A stretch of DNA of 64,000 nucleotides from Typhlomys cinereus (lineage: Eukaryota; Chordata; Mammalia; Rodentia; Platacanthomyidae), in NCBI GenBank assembly GCA_023101885.1, contig JALPQD010000835.1, forward strand, positions 1 through 64,000, written 5' to 3'. The notes under the pieces were generated by a model. It did no database searches, was not told where the DNA came from, and saw nothing but the letters and a program-made list of their open reading frames with translations. The translations under genes and the position numbers were made by a program. Numbering within the stretch: position 1 is the stretch's first letter; every line of letters begins with the position of its first letter. This document shows, one piece after another, positions 10,348-20,955 of this stretch.

Positions 10348-11409
10348 TTATACTTCCCTTCTGTCCTCCTGGATACGCTTGTTCTTTTCTTCAAGGTTGA
10401 GTATCAGTTCTAGGATTTTTTGAAGGCCTGGTTTGGTAGACATGTATCCCTTCAAGTTGTCTTTGTGCTGGAAAACTTTTCTTTCTCCCTCAATCATGAC
10501 AGATAGTTTTGCCGGGTATATCAGTCTGGGTTGGCATTTTTGCTCATTTAATACTTGAAGTATGTCTCTCCAAGCTCTTCTTGCTTTTACTGTTTCCATT
10601 GAGTAGTCATTTGTTATTTTAATAGGTTTACCTTTAAAAGTGACTTGCTTTTTTTCTCTTGAAGCTCTCAGCACCTTTTCTTTGTCTTGAATGTGGAGTG
10701 TTTTGACTATTATTTGCCGTGGCGATTTTCTATTTTGGTCATATCTGTTTGGAGCGCGAAATGCCTCTTGTATTTGGATAGGCCTCTCATTCTTTAGTTG
10801 TGGGAAGTTTTCATTTATGATGAATTGAAGTATTTCCTCAGGTGTGGTATTTTGGGATTCTTGTTCTGGTATTCCATGAATGCGCATGTTAGGTTTCTTC
10901 AGGGTGTCCCATATTTCTTGAATGCTCCTCTCCAGTATCTTTTTGGCTTTAACAATCTCTTCCATTGAGCTGGTTAATTCTTCTACTTTGTCTTCAAGAT
11001 CTGAGATTCTGTTTTCTGCCTCATTTGTTCTGCTGATAAGACTCTCTGTCGAGTTTTGGGTTGAAGATAACTTATCTCTTAGTTCAATTTTAAACTCTGC
11101 CTGAGACCGTTTTACCTGCTCTATACCTATTTTTGTTTCTTGAACTGTTTTTCTCAACTCCTCCAGGTTCCTGTTGTGTTCCTGTTCAAAGTGGTTGACA
11201 CGGTTATTTAACTCTTCTCGGATTTCCTCTTTCATATTATTGATCATGGTAATGATCATACTCTGAAAGTCGTTATGTTGGGTCTGGCTTTCATGGCTAT
11301 TTTCTATGGATTTGTTCTGGTCGCAATCCATCGTTATGGGATTGATTCCTTTGGTGGGAGATTGTTCTTGGGGTTTGTTTCTCGTGGATCTGCACTTTGA
11401 CTTGTACAT
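10348..11409 (-). CDS. L1 number 1 ORF1p (RNA-binding chaperone), intact
   Basis: The 353-residue ORF1p coats L1 RNA as trimers and acts as a nucleic-acid chaperone in the cytoplasmic L1 particle. Residues about 1-45 are a polar N-terminus. Residues about 50-165 are rich in E, K, Q, L and I with heptad spacing, consistent with the trimerising coiled coil. The RRM-like domain follows (IQEAF, APNRYDQNRKSPRQIIVKTL). The C-terminal domain contains ASREKKQVTFKGKPI and the YPAKLS stretch that align with primate ORF1p. It is slightly longer than human ORF1p (338). No stop or frameshift is present. ORF2 begins 56 bp downstream. Expression would depend on the 5' UTR at 11410-12225. Confidence 0.95.
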   Translation of the reverse strand: MYKSKCRSTRNKPQEQSPTKGINPITMDCDQNKSIENSHESQTQHNDFQSMIITMINNMKEEIREELNNRVNHFEQEHNRNLEELRKTVQETKIGIEQVKRSQAEFKIELRDKLSSTQNSTESLISRTNEAENRISDLEDKVEELTSSMEEIVKAKKILERSIQEIWDTLKKPNMRIHGIPEQESQNTTPEEILQFIINENFPQLKNERPIQIQEAFRAPNRYDQNRKSPRQIIVKTLHIQDKEKVLRASREKKQVTFKGKPIKITNDYSMETVKARRAWRDILQVLNEQKCQPRLIYPAKLSVMIEGERKVFQHKDNLKGYMSTKPGLQKILELILNLEEKNKRIQEDRREV

Positions 11410-12225
11410 TGTTGTTTTGTTTTTTAGGACCTTTCAGTTTCTGTGTGTTTTTCACTGAACCGATGTAGTTGGTATTGTTACACCTGCCAGTTGTTACTAG
11501 TGCTTGCCTTGGATTGGGTATGTTTGTGTATTGGTATTGTTATATCCTAGATGAGACTACTAGGATGTTAGTATGTCAGTTAAGTAACCAGGGGATGAAT
11601 ATAAGTATGGTAGTGCACTTTTACGATCTAGTGTCTTCGTGAAATGTGAGGGTGCGTGGTGTACTCCCTGGAGTTGTATGTTTTTGGGGTGGCTGTATGA
11701 GGAAGCTGACCTACAACATTGATACTAGAAAGGATCAGTAAGGTGAGAGAAAAGAAAAAGAGAAAAAAAAAAGGTTTACTTATCTTTAGGCTGGATGTGA
11801 AGAGTCTCGCACGTGATACAATGGTTGTAGTGAAGTCCAGATGTATGGCCTGTGTTCTCTTTGTTCCTTAGAATTTTGCTTGAGTTTCCTTTGTACTCTA
11901 TTGAATTCTGAGTAGCAGTGTGTCTTCCTTGGACCACGTGTGTAGGTCCCTGTTGGGCCAGAGAGGCAGAGGGTCTGATGTTGATGGCAGAATTCTTCAC
12001 CTGCGACCTGGGCTCTGGTCCGGGTTCGGCGCAGAGAGGGGGCTGGGGGCAAAGCAGGCGGCCGGCGTGCGTGGGTGCTGCTGGCCGGGCGGCTCGGCTC
12101 CAGGGTCGGGGGCGGGGCTGGGAGGGGCTCGCTCTCACCTGGGTGCTGGTCGGGGTTCGGCGCGGAGGGGGTCTGGGGGCAAAGCCGGCGTTGCTGCTGG
12201 CTAGGCGGCTCTGGGGTGGGGGGCA
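11410..12225 (-). promoter_or_regulatory. L1 number 1 5' UTR with GC-rich promoter repeats
   Basis: On the L1 sense strand the distal part (12225 to about 11990) is GC- and CpG-rich and contains about 1.7 copies of a unit near 117-130 bp, marked by GCTGCTGG followed by a CGGGCGGCT-like segment (12076 and 12193). The proximal part is a non-repeated leader of about 580 bp with purine-rich A tracts near 11755-11772. Internal repeats upstream of ORF1 are known as promoter monomers in rodent L1s. By analogy this is the L1 internal pol II promoter. The unit matches L1 number 3. Confidence 0.72.
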
Positions 12226-12240
12226 AGTATCGAAACTTCT
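12226..12240. repeat. Target-site duplication, right copy, L1 number 1
   Basis: This is a perfect copy of the 15-bp sequence at 5438-5452. The satellite monomer resumes exactly here with CTGTAGGATAC. Confidence 0.9.
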
Positions 12241-12670
12241 GTAGGATACTTACCACTAAAAAGTGCACTTTCAACATTTGACTCTGAGTTCTCCTCACTT
12301 GGTTCACTATTTTGGAAAATCATAGCCTGCGTGAACATGTTCCATGGAACCATTGCAAAACAAGGGTGATACTCTCCCCAACAGAAAGAATTACAGTATA
12401 GAAACTTTTGTGGGATACTTACCGCTAAGAAGAGAACTTGCAACATTTGACTCTGAGTCCTTATGTCTTGGTTCACTATTTTAGAATATCATGGCTTGCG
12501 TGTAAATGTTACATTGACTGTCACACAACAAGTCTGACTTTCTCCTGATCACAAAGAGTTACAGCATAGAAACTTCTGTAGGATACGTATCCCAACGAAG
12601 TGCAATTGCAACATTTGACTCCAGAATACAAAGTTTTACTGTCTAGAAAACTGTGTAGGATACTTATCCC

Positions 12671-12798
12671 AAAGAATTGCACATGCTACATATGACTTCC
12701 CACAGAAGTGCACATACTACATATGACTTCCTAAAGAAGTGCACATGCTACATATGACTTCCCAATTAAGTGCACATGCTGCATATGACTGTGAGTCC
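12671..12798 (+). repeat. 31-bp x 4 inner tandem repeat
   Basis: Within a type-5 monomer, the segment AAGTGCACATGCTACATATG plus a CTTCC linker is repeated. GCACAT starts at 12679, 12710, 12741 and 12772, an exact 31-bp step. The copies differ slightly in the linker. Confidence 0.93.
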
Positions 12799-13601
12799 TC
12801 TTCATTTGGTTCACTATTTTGGAAGGGAACGACATGCATGAACATGTTTCAAGGAAATGTCGTAAGACAAGTATGATTTCCTCCTGAACACAAAGAGTTA
12901 CAGTAAGGAACTTCTGTATGACACTTATCCTAAAGAAGTACACCTTAAACATTTGACTCAGATTCCTTCTCACTTGGTTCACTATTTTGTAAAATCATGG
13001 CCTGTGTGAACATGTGCCATTCAAATGTCACAACAGAAGTATGATTTTCGCCTGAACACAAATGTTACAGTATAGGAACCTCTCTAGGATACTTATCCCT
13101 AAGAAGTGAAATTCCAACATTTGATTCTCAATCCTCGGCACTTGGTTCACTATTTTGGAAAATCATGGCCTGCGTCCACATGTTATGTGCAAATGTCTCA
13201 AAACAAGCATGATCTTCTCCTGAACACAAAGTGTAACACTATAGAATCTTCTGTAGAATACTTATCCCTAAGAAGTGCACCTCCAACATTTGACTCTCAG
13301 GCCTCCTCACTTGGTTCACTATTTTGGAAAACCAAGGCCTGCGTGAACATATTCCATGAAAACGTCACAAAACCAGTGTGAATTTCTCTTGAACATGAAA
13401 AGTTACAACGTATGAACATCCACAGGATTCTCATCACTGAGAAGAGAAAGTGAAACATGTGAATTTGACGCGTCCTCACTTGGTAACTATTTTCAAGCTC
13501 ATTACAAGCCTGAACATAGTTGGTAGAATCAGCACAAAACAAAAGTTTTCTCCAGAATAGAAAGTTTTACAGTCTAGAAACCTGTGTAGGGTACTTATCC
13601 C

Positions 13602-13729
13602 AACGAATTGCACATGCTACATATGACTTCCCACAGAAGTGCACATACTACATATGACTTCCTAAAGAAGTGCACATGCTACATATGACTTCCCAATTAA
13701 GTGCACATGCTGCATATGACAGTGAGTCC
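13602..13729 (+). repeat. 31-bp x 4 inner tandem repeat, second copy
   Basis: This has the same four-unit structure as at 12671, with GCACAT at 13610, 13641, 13672 and 13703, and the same linker variants in the same order. It was therefore copied together with the surrounding 931-bp unit after the 31-bp amplification. Confidence 0.93.
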
Positions 13730-14536
13730 TCTTCATTTGGTTCACTATTTTGGAAGGGAACGACATGCATGAACATGTTTCATGGAAACGTCGTAAAACA
13801 AGTGTGATTTCCTCCTGAACACAAAGAGTTACAATATAGAAACTTCTGTACGATACTTACCCTAAAGAAGTGCACTTGCAACATTTAACTCAGAGTCCTT
13901 CTCACTTGGTTCATTATTTTGTAAAATCATGGCCTGTGTGAACATGTGCCATTCAAATGTCACAATACAAGTATGATTTTCTCCTGAACACAAATGTTAC
14001 AGTATAGGAACTTCTCTAGGATACTTATCCTTAAGAAGTGAAATTCCAACATTTGACTCTGAATCCTCGGCACTTGGTTCACTATTTTGGAAAATCATGG
14101 CCTGCGTGAACATGTTATGTGCAAATGTTGCAAAACAAGTATGATCTTCTGCTGAACACCAAGTGTAACACTATAGAATCTTCTGTAATATACTTATCCC
14201 TAAGAAGTGCACCTCCAACATTTGACTCTCAGTCCTCCTCACTTGGTTCACTATATTGCAAAATGAAGGCCTGCGTGAACATATTCCATGAAAACATCAG
14301 AAACCCAGTGTGAATTTCTCCTGAACATAAAAAATTACAACGTATGAACATGTACACTATTCTTATCACTGAGAAGAGAAAGTGAAACATGTGAATTTGA
14401 CGCGTCCTCACTTGGTCACTATTTTCCAGCTCATTACAAGCCTGAACATAGTTGGTAGAATCAGCACATAACCAAGGTTGTTTTCTACAGAATACAAAGT
14501 TTTACAGTCTAGAAACCTGTGTAGGATACTTATCCC

Positions 14537-14552
14537 AAAGAAGTGCACATGC
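14537..14552. repeat. Target-site duplication, left copy, L1 number 2
   Basis: AAAGAAGTGCACATGC precedes the element. The right copy (21966-21980) reads AAAGAGTGCACATGC, differing by one base in the A/G-rich start. The unambiguous shared core is AGTGCACATGC. The satellite resumes with TACATATGACTG, as expected for a type-5 monomer. Confidence 0.8.
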
Positions 14553-14918
14553 GGAATGAGAGGGAGAGAGAGAGAGAGAGAGACAGAGAGAGAGAGACCA
14601 GCCCAGCTCCCACCCACCCCGGAGCCCCACGAGTCCTGGCCGCGAGCACCCAGGCCGACTGCGGCTAGGCCTGCGCCCCCAGGCCTGGACGACCCCAGCC
14701 CCCTCCGCAGCGCCGCCCCGCCCCCGCCCAAGGTGGGTGAGAGAGAGTGAGAGAGAGAGAGAGAGAGACCAGTCCAGCCCCCACCCACCCCGGAGCCCCA
14801 CTCGTCCCAGCGGCGAGCACCCAGGCCGACTGCAGCTTGGCCTGCACCCCCCTGCCCGGAGGACCCCAGCCCCCTCCGCCTCGCTGCCCCGCCCCCACCC
14901 ACGGTGAGTGAGAGAGAA

Positions 14919-14955
<37 letters not shown>

Positions 14956-16022
14956 CCAGCCCAGCCCCCACCCACCCCAGAGCCCCACGAGTCCCGGCGG
15001 CGAGCACCCAGGCCGACTGCGGCTTGGCCTGCGCCCCCCGGCCCGGACGACCCCAGCCCCCTCCACGCCGCCCCGCCCCTGCCCGCTGCCCGCATCCCCC
15101 CACCCTCCACCTGCAGCCCAAGGTAAGTGAGAGAGAGAGAGAGACCAGCCCAGCTCCCAGCCATCCCAGAGCCCCACGCGTCACAGCGGGGAGCAGCCAG
15201 GCCAACTGCAGCTTAGCCTGGGCCCCGCCCTGGACCCAAGCCCCTCGCACCCTCCTGCCCCGTGTGCCTAGCCACCCACCTGGATCCCAGGTGAAGAATT
15301 CTGCCATTGAGCCAAGGAGCCAAAGAGCCCAGCCCAGCCCCACCCCGCCCCCCACCCTGGAGCCCTGGCCAGCAGCACCGCATTGCGCAGCCGGCTTTGC
15401 CCTGGTCCCGCCCCTCTCCGTGCCCACCTTCCCAGATCGCAGGTGAAGAACTCTGCCATCAACATCAGACCCTCTGCCTCTCTGGCCCACCGGGGACCTA
15501 CGCATGTGGTCCACGGAAGACACACTGCTACTCAGAATTCAATAGAGCCCAAAGGAAACTCAAGCAAAATTCTAAGAAACAAAGGGAGCACAGGCCATAC
15601 ATCTGGACTCCACTACAATCATTATATCACGTGGGCGAGTTTCTTCTCATCCAACCCAAAGATAAGTAAACTTTTTCTTTTCACCTTACTGATCCTTTAA
15701 AGTATCAATGCTGTAGATCAACTTTCTCATACAGCCACCCCACAACATACAACTCCAGGGAGTACACCACTCACCCCCACATTTCACCAAGAAACTAAAT
15801 CGTAAAAGTGCACTACCAAACTAATACTCACCCCCTGGTAACATAACCTGACTTAACTGACGTACTAACAGCCTACTAGCCTGATCTAGGATATAATACT
15901 AACAATACACAGACATACCCAATCCAAGGCAAGCACTAGTAATAACTGGCAAGCGTAACAATACTAACTACGTGGATTCAGTGAAACACAGAAACTGAAA
16001 GGTCCTAAAAAACAAAACAACA
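14553..16022 (+). promoter_or_regulatory. L1 number 2 5' UTR with (GA)n-headed tandem monomers
   Basis: The first 600 bp hold four GC-rich units, each opening with a (GA)n run followed by CCAGCCCAG-like sequence and GAGCCCCACG. CCAG starts are at about 14598, 14769, 14955 and 15145, so units are 171-190 bp. A fifth, shorter unit is marked by GTGAAGAA(T/C)TCTGCCAT at 15291 and 15443, 152 bp apart. The rest is a leader homologous to the leaders of L1 numbers 1 and 3, including TCTGCCATCAACATCAGACC. By analogy with rodent L1 monomers these are promoter repeats. This is inference. The long LSLSLS-type open frames here are artefacts of (GA)n. Confidence 0.78.
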
Positions 16023-17087
16023 ATGTACAAGTCAAAGTGAAGATCCACGAGAAACAAAACCCAAGAAGACCAATCTCCTGCCGAAAGAATCAATCCCATA
16101 ATGAGGGATTCCAACCAGAACAAATCCACAGAAAATCGCCATGAAAGCCAGACCCAACATAACGACTTTCAGAGTATGATCCTTACCATGATTAATACTA
16201 TGAAAGAGGAAATCCGAGAAGAGTTAAACAACCGAATCAACCACTTTGAACAGAAACACAACAGGCACTTGGAGGAGTTGAGAAAAACAGTTCAAGAAAC
16301 AAAAATAGGTATGGAGCAATTAAAACAGTCTCAGGCAGAGTTTAAAATTGAACTAAAAGACAAGTTATCTTCAACCCAAAACTCAACAGAGAGTCTTATC
16401 AGCAGAACAAATGAGGCAGAAAATAGAATTTTAGATCTTGAAGACAAAGTGGGAGAATTAACCAGCTCAATGGAAGAGATTGTTAAAGCCAAAAAGATAC
16501 TGGAGAGGAACATTCAAGAGATATGGGACACCCTGAAGGAGCCTAACATGTGCATTCATGGAATACCAAAATAGGAATCCCAAAATACCACACCTGAGGA
16601 AATATTTCAATTCATTATAAATGAAAACTTCCCACAATTAAAGAATGAGAGGCCTATCCAAATACAAGAGGCATTTCGCACTCCAAACAGATACGACCAA
16701 AGTAGAAAATCGCCACGGCAAATAATAGCCAAAACACTCCACATTCAAGACAAAGAAAAGGTGCTGAGAGCTTCAAGAGAAAAAAAGCAAGTCACTTTTA
16801 AAGGTAAACCTATTAGAATAACAAATGACTACTCAATGGAAACAGTAAAAGCAAGAAGAGCTTGGAGAGACATACTTCAAGTATTAAATGAGCAAAAATG
16901 CCAACCCAGACTGATATACCCGGCAAAACTATCTGTCATGATTGAGGGAGAAAGAAAAGTTTTTCAGCACAAAGACAACTTGAAGGGATACATGTCTACC
17001 AAACCAGGCCTTCAAAAAATCCTAGAACTGATACTCAACCTTGAAGAAAAGAACAAGCGTATCCAGGAGGGCAGAAGGGAAGTATAA
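16023..17087 (+). pseudogene. L1 number 2 ORF1p, two premature stops
   Basis: This is homologous throughout to the 353-residue ORF1p of L1 numbers 1 and 3, with one extra codon. The start codon at 16023 is followed by a stop at codon 6 (TGC to TGA). A second in-frame TAG lies at 16572-16574, just before the RRM-like domain. An open piece (16101-16574) covers most of the coiled coil. Another (16761-17087) covers the C-terminal domain. There is no frameshift, so the loss of function comes from point changes. It cannot make a complete RNA-binding protein. Confidence 0.94.
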
Positions 17088-17144
17088 TACCACCGAAACA
17101 TAAATATCAAACAACATGCTTACAAAATCTACTAAACATAAAAA

Positions 17145-20100
17145 ATGTCCAGAATTAAAAATAATTTCTCCATTATAACATTAAATGTCAATGGGATTAA
17201 TTCACCGATTAAGAGACATAGATTACAAACTTGGATTAAAAACCACAATCCAACAATCTGCTGCCTTCAGGAAACTCATCTCACCACAAAAGATAGGCAC
17301 ATCCTAAGAATGAAAGGCTGGTCCAAAATCTTACAAGCTAATGGAACCAGGAAACAGGCAGGGGTAGCAATTATGCTTTCAGACAAAGTGGACTTCAAAC
17401 CAAGAAAATCATAAGAGACACAGATGGATACTACATTTTAGTCACAGGTACAATTCACCAGGAAGACTTCACAATACTGAACATATATGCACCAAATACG
17501 GGCCCCTCCACATTCATTAAGAAAACCCTACAGCGTCTAAAGTAAGAAATCAACCCCCAAACGATAATTCCTGGGGACTTCAATACCGCCCTCTCAACAT
17601 GGGATAGATCAACAGGTGAAAAGCTTAACAGAGACACTTTGGAACTGAAAGAAATGGACTTTACAGATCTCTATCGAACTTTTCACCCACGCACCAAAGA
17701 ATACACATTTTTCTCAGCAGCACACAAAACTTTTTCCAAAATAGATCACATATTGGGCCACAAAACGAATCTACACATATACAAAAAAGTTGAAATTCTA
17801 ACCTGTGCCCTATCAGAACACCATGGCCTAAAGCTGGAGATCTACAACACAACAAACAAGAGAAAATACACTAACTCCTGGAAACTTAACACTATGATGC
17901 TGAATGAGAACTGGATTCAGGAAGAAATTAAAAAGGAAATTCAAGATTTCCTGAAAGTGAACGATAACGAAAATACAACTTACCAAAATCTCTGGGACAC
18001 AATCAAAGCTGTCCTAAGAGGTAAGTTCATAGCTCTTAATGCCTACATCAAAAAACTGGAAACATCAGAAATAAACAACTTAACGATGCAGCTTAAAGCT
18101 TTAGAGAAACTAGAGCAATCTGATCCCAAAAGTAGTAGAAGAGAGGAAATTAGCAAAATAAGGGGAGAAATATCTGAAATCAAGACTAAGAAAACGATAG
18201 AAAAATCAGCCAGTCAAAAAGCTGGTTCTTTGAAAAAATCAATAAGATAGATACACCCTTAGCTAAATTAACCAAAAGCAAGAGAGAGAAAACCCAAATT
18301 AACAAAATTAGAAATGAACATGGAGTAATCACTACTGATACCCAAGAAATCCAGAGAATTATAACATCATATTTCAAAAACTTATACTCAGTGAAGTTTG
18401 ACAACACAGAAGAGATGGATGAATTTCTAAGTAAACACATCTTACCTAAATTGGATCAGGAAGTTGTGAATTACTTAAATGGCCCTATAACATATAAGGA
18501 AATTGAGGAAGTAATCTCGAATCTTCCCACCAAAAAATGTCCTGGACCAGATGGATTCAGCACAGAATTCTACCAGACATTTAAGGAGTCAATAACACCA
18601 ATACTCCTTAAACTGTTCCATCAAATAGCAAAGGAAGGAACACTACCAAATTCCTTCTATGAAGCTAATATCGTCTTAATCCCAAAACCTAATAAAGATT
18701 CACTTAAAAAAGAAAACTATAGGCTGATCTCCCTGATGAACAGAGACGCAAAGATTCTCAACAAAGTCTTAGCAAATCGGATTCAAAAACATATCAAAAA
18801 GATCATTCACAGGGACCTAGTAGGCTTCATCCCCGGCACGCAAGGTTGGTTCAATATACGAATATCAATAAATGTAATTCATCATGTAAACCAGTCCAAA
18901 GTACAAGACCACATGATACTCTCGATAGACGCAGAAAAAGCCTTGGACAAGCTCCAACAGCCTTTTATGATCAAAACGCTAGAGACAGTAGGAATGGAAG
19001 GAACCTTTATCAATATAATAAAAGCTGTACACAACAAGCCCACAGCAAGGATTATGCTCAATGGGGAACAATTGGAAGCATTCCCACTTCGATCAGAAAC
19101 TAGACAAGGCTGTCCACTCTCACCACTTCTATTCAATATTGTACTTGAAGTCTTAGCTGAAGCCATAAGACAAGAAAGGGACATAAGAGAGATTCAAACC
19201 GGCAAGGAAGAAGCCAAGCTATCCCTATTTGCAGATGACATGATCTTATGCCTGAGTGATCCCAAAAACTCCACCAGGAAGATCCTGGAACTCATTGAGA
19301 AGTTCAGCAGGGTGGCAGGATACAAAATAAATGTGCAAAAATCAGAGGCCTTCCTATGTGCCCAGAATGAAAGAAGTGAAAAAGCCTTGAGAGAAACAAT
19401 CCCATTTACTGTAGCCCCTAAAAAAATGAAATACCTTGGTATAAACCTAACCAAGGAGGTAAAAGACCTTTACAATGAAAACTTTAAAACCCTAAAGAAA
19501 GAAATTGCAGAAGACACCAGAAGGTGGAAAGACCTCCCATGCTCCTGGATTGGCAGAATCAACATCGTAAAAATGACCATCTTACCTAAGGCAATATACA
19601 AATTCAATGCTATACCAATTAAAATCCCAAAGCAATTCTTTAAAGAAGTGGACCAATTAATCTCAAAATTTATATGGAGGCACAAAAGACCCAGAATAGC
19701 AAAGACAATCCTGAGTAACAAAAACACTGCTGGAGGTATTACCATACCGAATCTTAGTCTATACTACAAATCCATAGTTATAAAAACAGCCTGGTACTGG
19801 CTCCAAAATAGACACACAGACCAATGGATAAGGGTTGAGGACCCAGATATAAGCCCACAAAAATACAGCCATTTGATCTTTGACAAAGGGGCCCAAAGAA
19901 TCCAATGGAAAAAGAACAGCATCTTCAACAAATGGTGCTGGCAAAACTGGATCTCCACATGCAGAAGATTAAAGCTGGACCCTTACTTGTCACCATGTAC
20001 AAGACTTAATTCCAAATGGATCAAGGACCTTGATATCAGGCCAGAGACTATAAAAATCATAACTGAACGGATAGGGAACTCCCTAGAGCTGATTGGGCTA

Positions 20101-20955
20101 GGCCAACAGTTCCTAAACAGACATCCAATGGCACAGTCACTGCTACCAACTCTCAACAGTTGGGATCTTGCGAAATTAAAGAGCTTCTGTTCAGATAAAG
20201 AGATTGTCACACGAGCTCAAAGGCAACCCACAGAATGGGAGAAAATCTTCACTAACCACATATCTGATAGAGCTCTACTGTCCAGAGTGCACAAAGAACT
20301 TAGAAAATTAAACACCAAGGAAACCAATGGCCCAATTAAAAAATGGGCCCTGGAACTTAAAAGAAATTTTACCAGAGATGAAATTAAAATGCCTAACAAA
20401 TATCTTAAAAAATGCTCCACTTCCTTAGCCATCAGGGAAATGCAAATCAAAACTTCCCTGAGATACCATCTCACCCCGGTCAGGATGGCAAAAATCCACA
20501 ATACAAACAACAACAATTGCTGGAGAGGATGTGGAGAGAGGGGAACCCTGCTACATTGCTGGTAGTAGTGCAGACTCATACAGCCATTCTGGCGAGCTGT
20601 CTGGAGATTCTTAAAGAAATTAAAGATTGAAATGCCATATGATCCTACTATTCCACTTTTGGGAATAACCCCCCATGCAGCAGAGGTTCGCCTCGATAGC
20701 ACGAGCACGACTATGTTCATAGCAGCACTGTTTACAATAGCAAAGTCATGGAATCAACCTAAATGTCCAACAGTTGACGAGTGGATAAGGAAACTGTGGT
20801 ACATCTATACAATGGAGTACTACTCAGCCATCAAAAATGATGAATTACTGGAATTTGCTGGGAAATGGATGTCATTAGAAAGAATTATATTAAGTGAAGT
20901 ATCCCAATCCCAGAAAATTAAGCGCCGTATGTACTCCCTAATAGGTGGCTCCTAG
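17145..20955 (+). pseudogene. L1 number 2 ORF2p, frameshifted and interrupted
   Basis: The reading frame opens at 17145 for 89 residues and shifts at about 17398-17404 through loss of one A in a CCAAAG context. A stop (CAA to TAA) lies near 17543. The endonuclease remainder is open at 17639-18250, and another 1-bp loss follows at about 18207. From 18391 to 20565 one 724-residue frame contains the whole reverse transcriptase core ([17 protein letters not shown]) and the start of the cysteine-rich region. Two adjacent TAG codons at about 20563-20568 interrupt the cysteine-rich segment, after which the same frame continues to the normal stop at 20955. The protein is non-functional as encoded. 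Confidence 0.95.

Larger units (their letters stand above)
5453..12225 (-). mobile_element. LINE-1 number 1, near full length
   Basis: The element runs right to left: GC-rich 5' UTR (about 12225-11410), ORF1 (11409-10348), 56-bp spacer, ORF2 (10291-6464), 3' UTR and A-rich tail (6463-5453). It is flanked by a 15-bp target-site duplication inside satellite DNA. ORF1 is open throughout. ORF2 carries only two 1-bp indels. This is the best-preserved copy in the window, so it is probably the youngest of the three. Its 5' monomers and 3' end match L1 number 3 and not number 2. Confidence 0.97.
12226..14552 (+). repeat. Satellite block 2, with 0.93-kb tandem duplication
   Basis: These are type 9-10 monomers followed by a switch, through a fused monomer near 12610-12630, to a five-monomer HOR order (T5-T6-T7-like-T3-T4). 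Two HOR units are spaced 931 bp apart (for example 12679 to 13610). Each is about 62 bp longer than the 870-bp unit of 22-28 kb because of 31-bp inner repeats. The block ends at the left target duplication of L1 number 2. Confidence 0.93.

Noticed and set aside
11776..12307. Open frames of 120 and 173 residues at the L1 number 1 5' end
   Set aside because: They lie across the GC-rich 5' UTR, and the longer one crosses the L1/satellite junction, so it cannot be an ancestral gene.
12671..12798. 31-bp x 4 repeat as a CRISPR-like array
   Set aside because: Units are contiguous with no unique spacers, in a mammalian satellite. It is simple tandem slippage.
14408..15669. Open frames of 85-371 residues on both strands over 14.4-15.7 kb, rich in SLSLSL or RERERE
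   Set aside because: These are produced by (GA)n and GC-rich L1 5' UTR monomers. There is no real protein domain.
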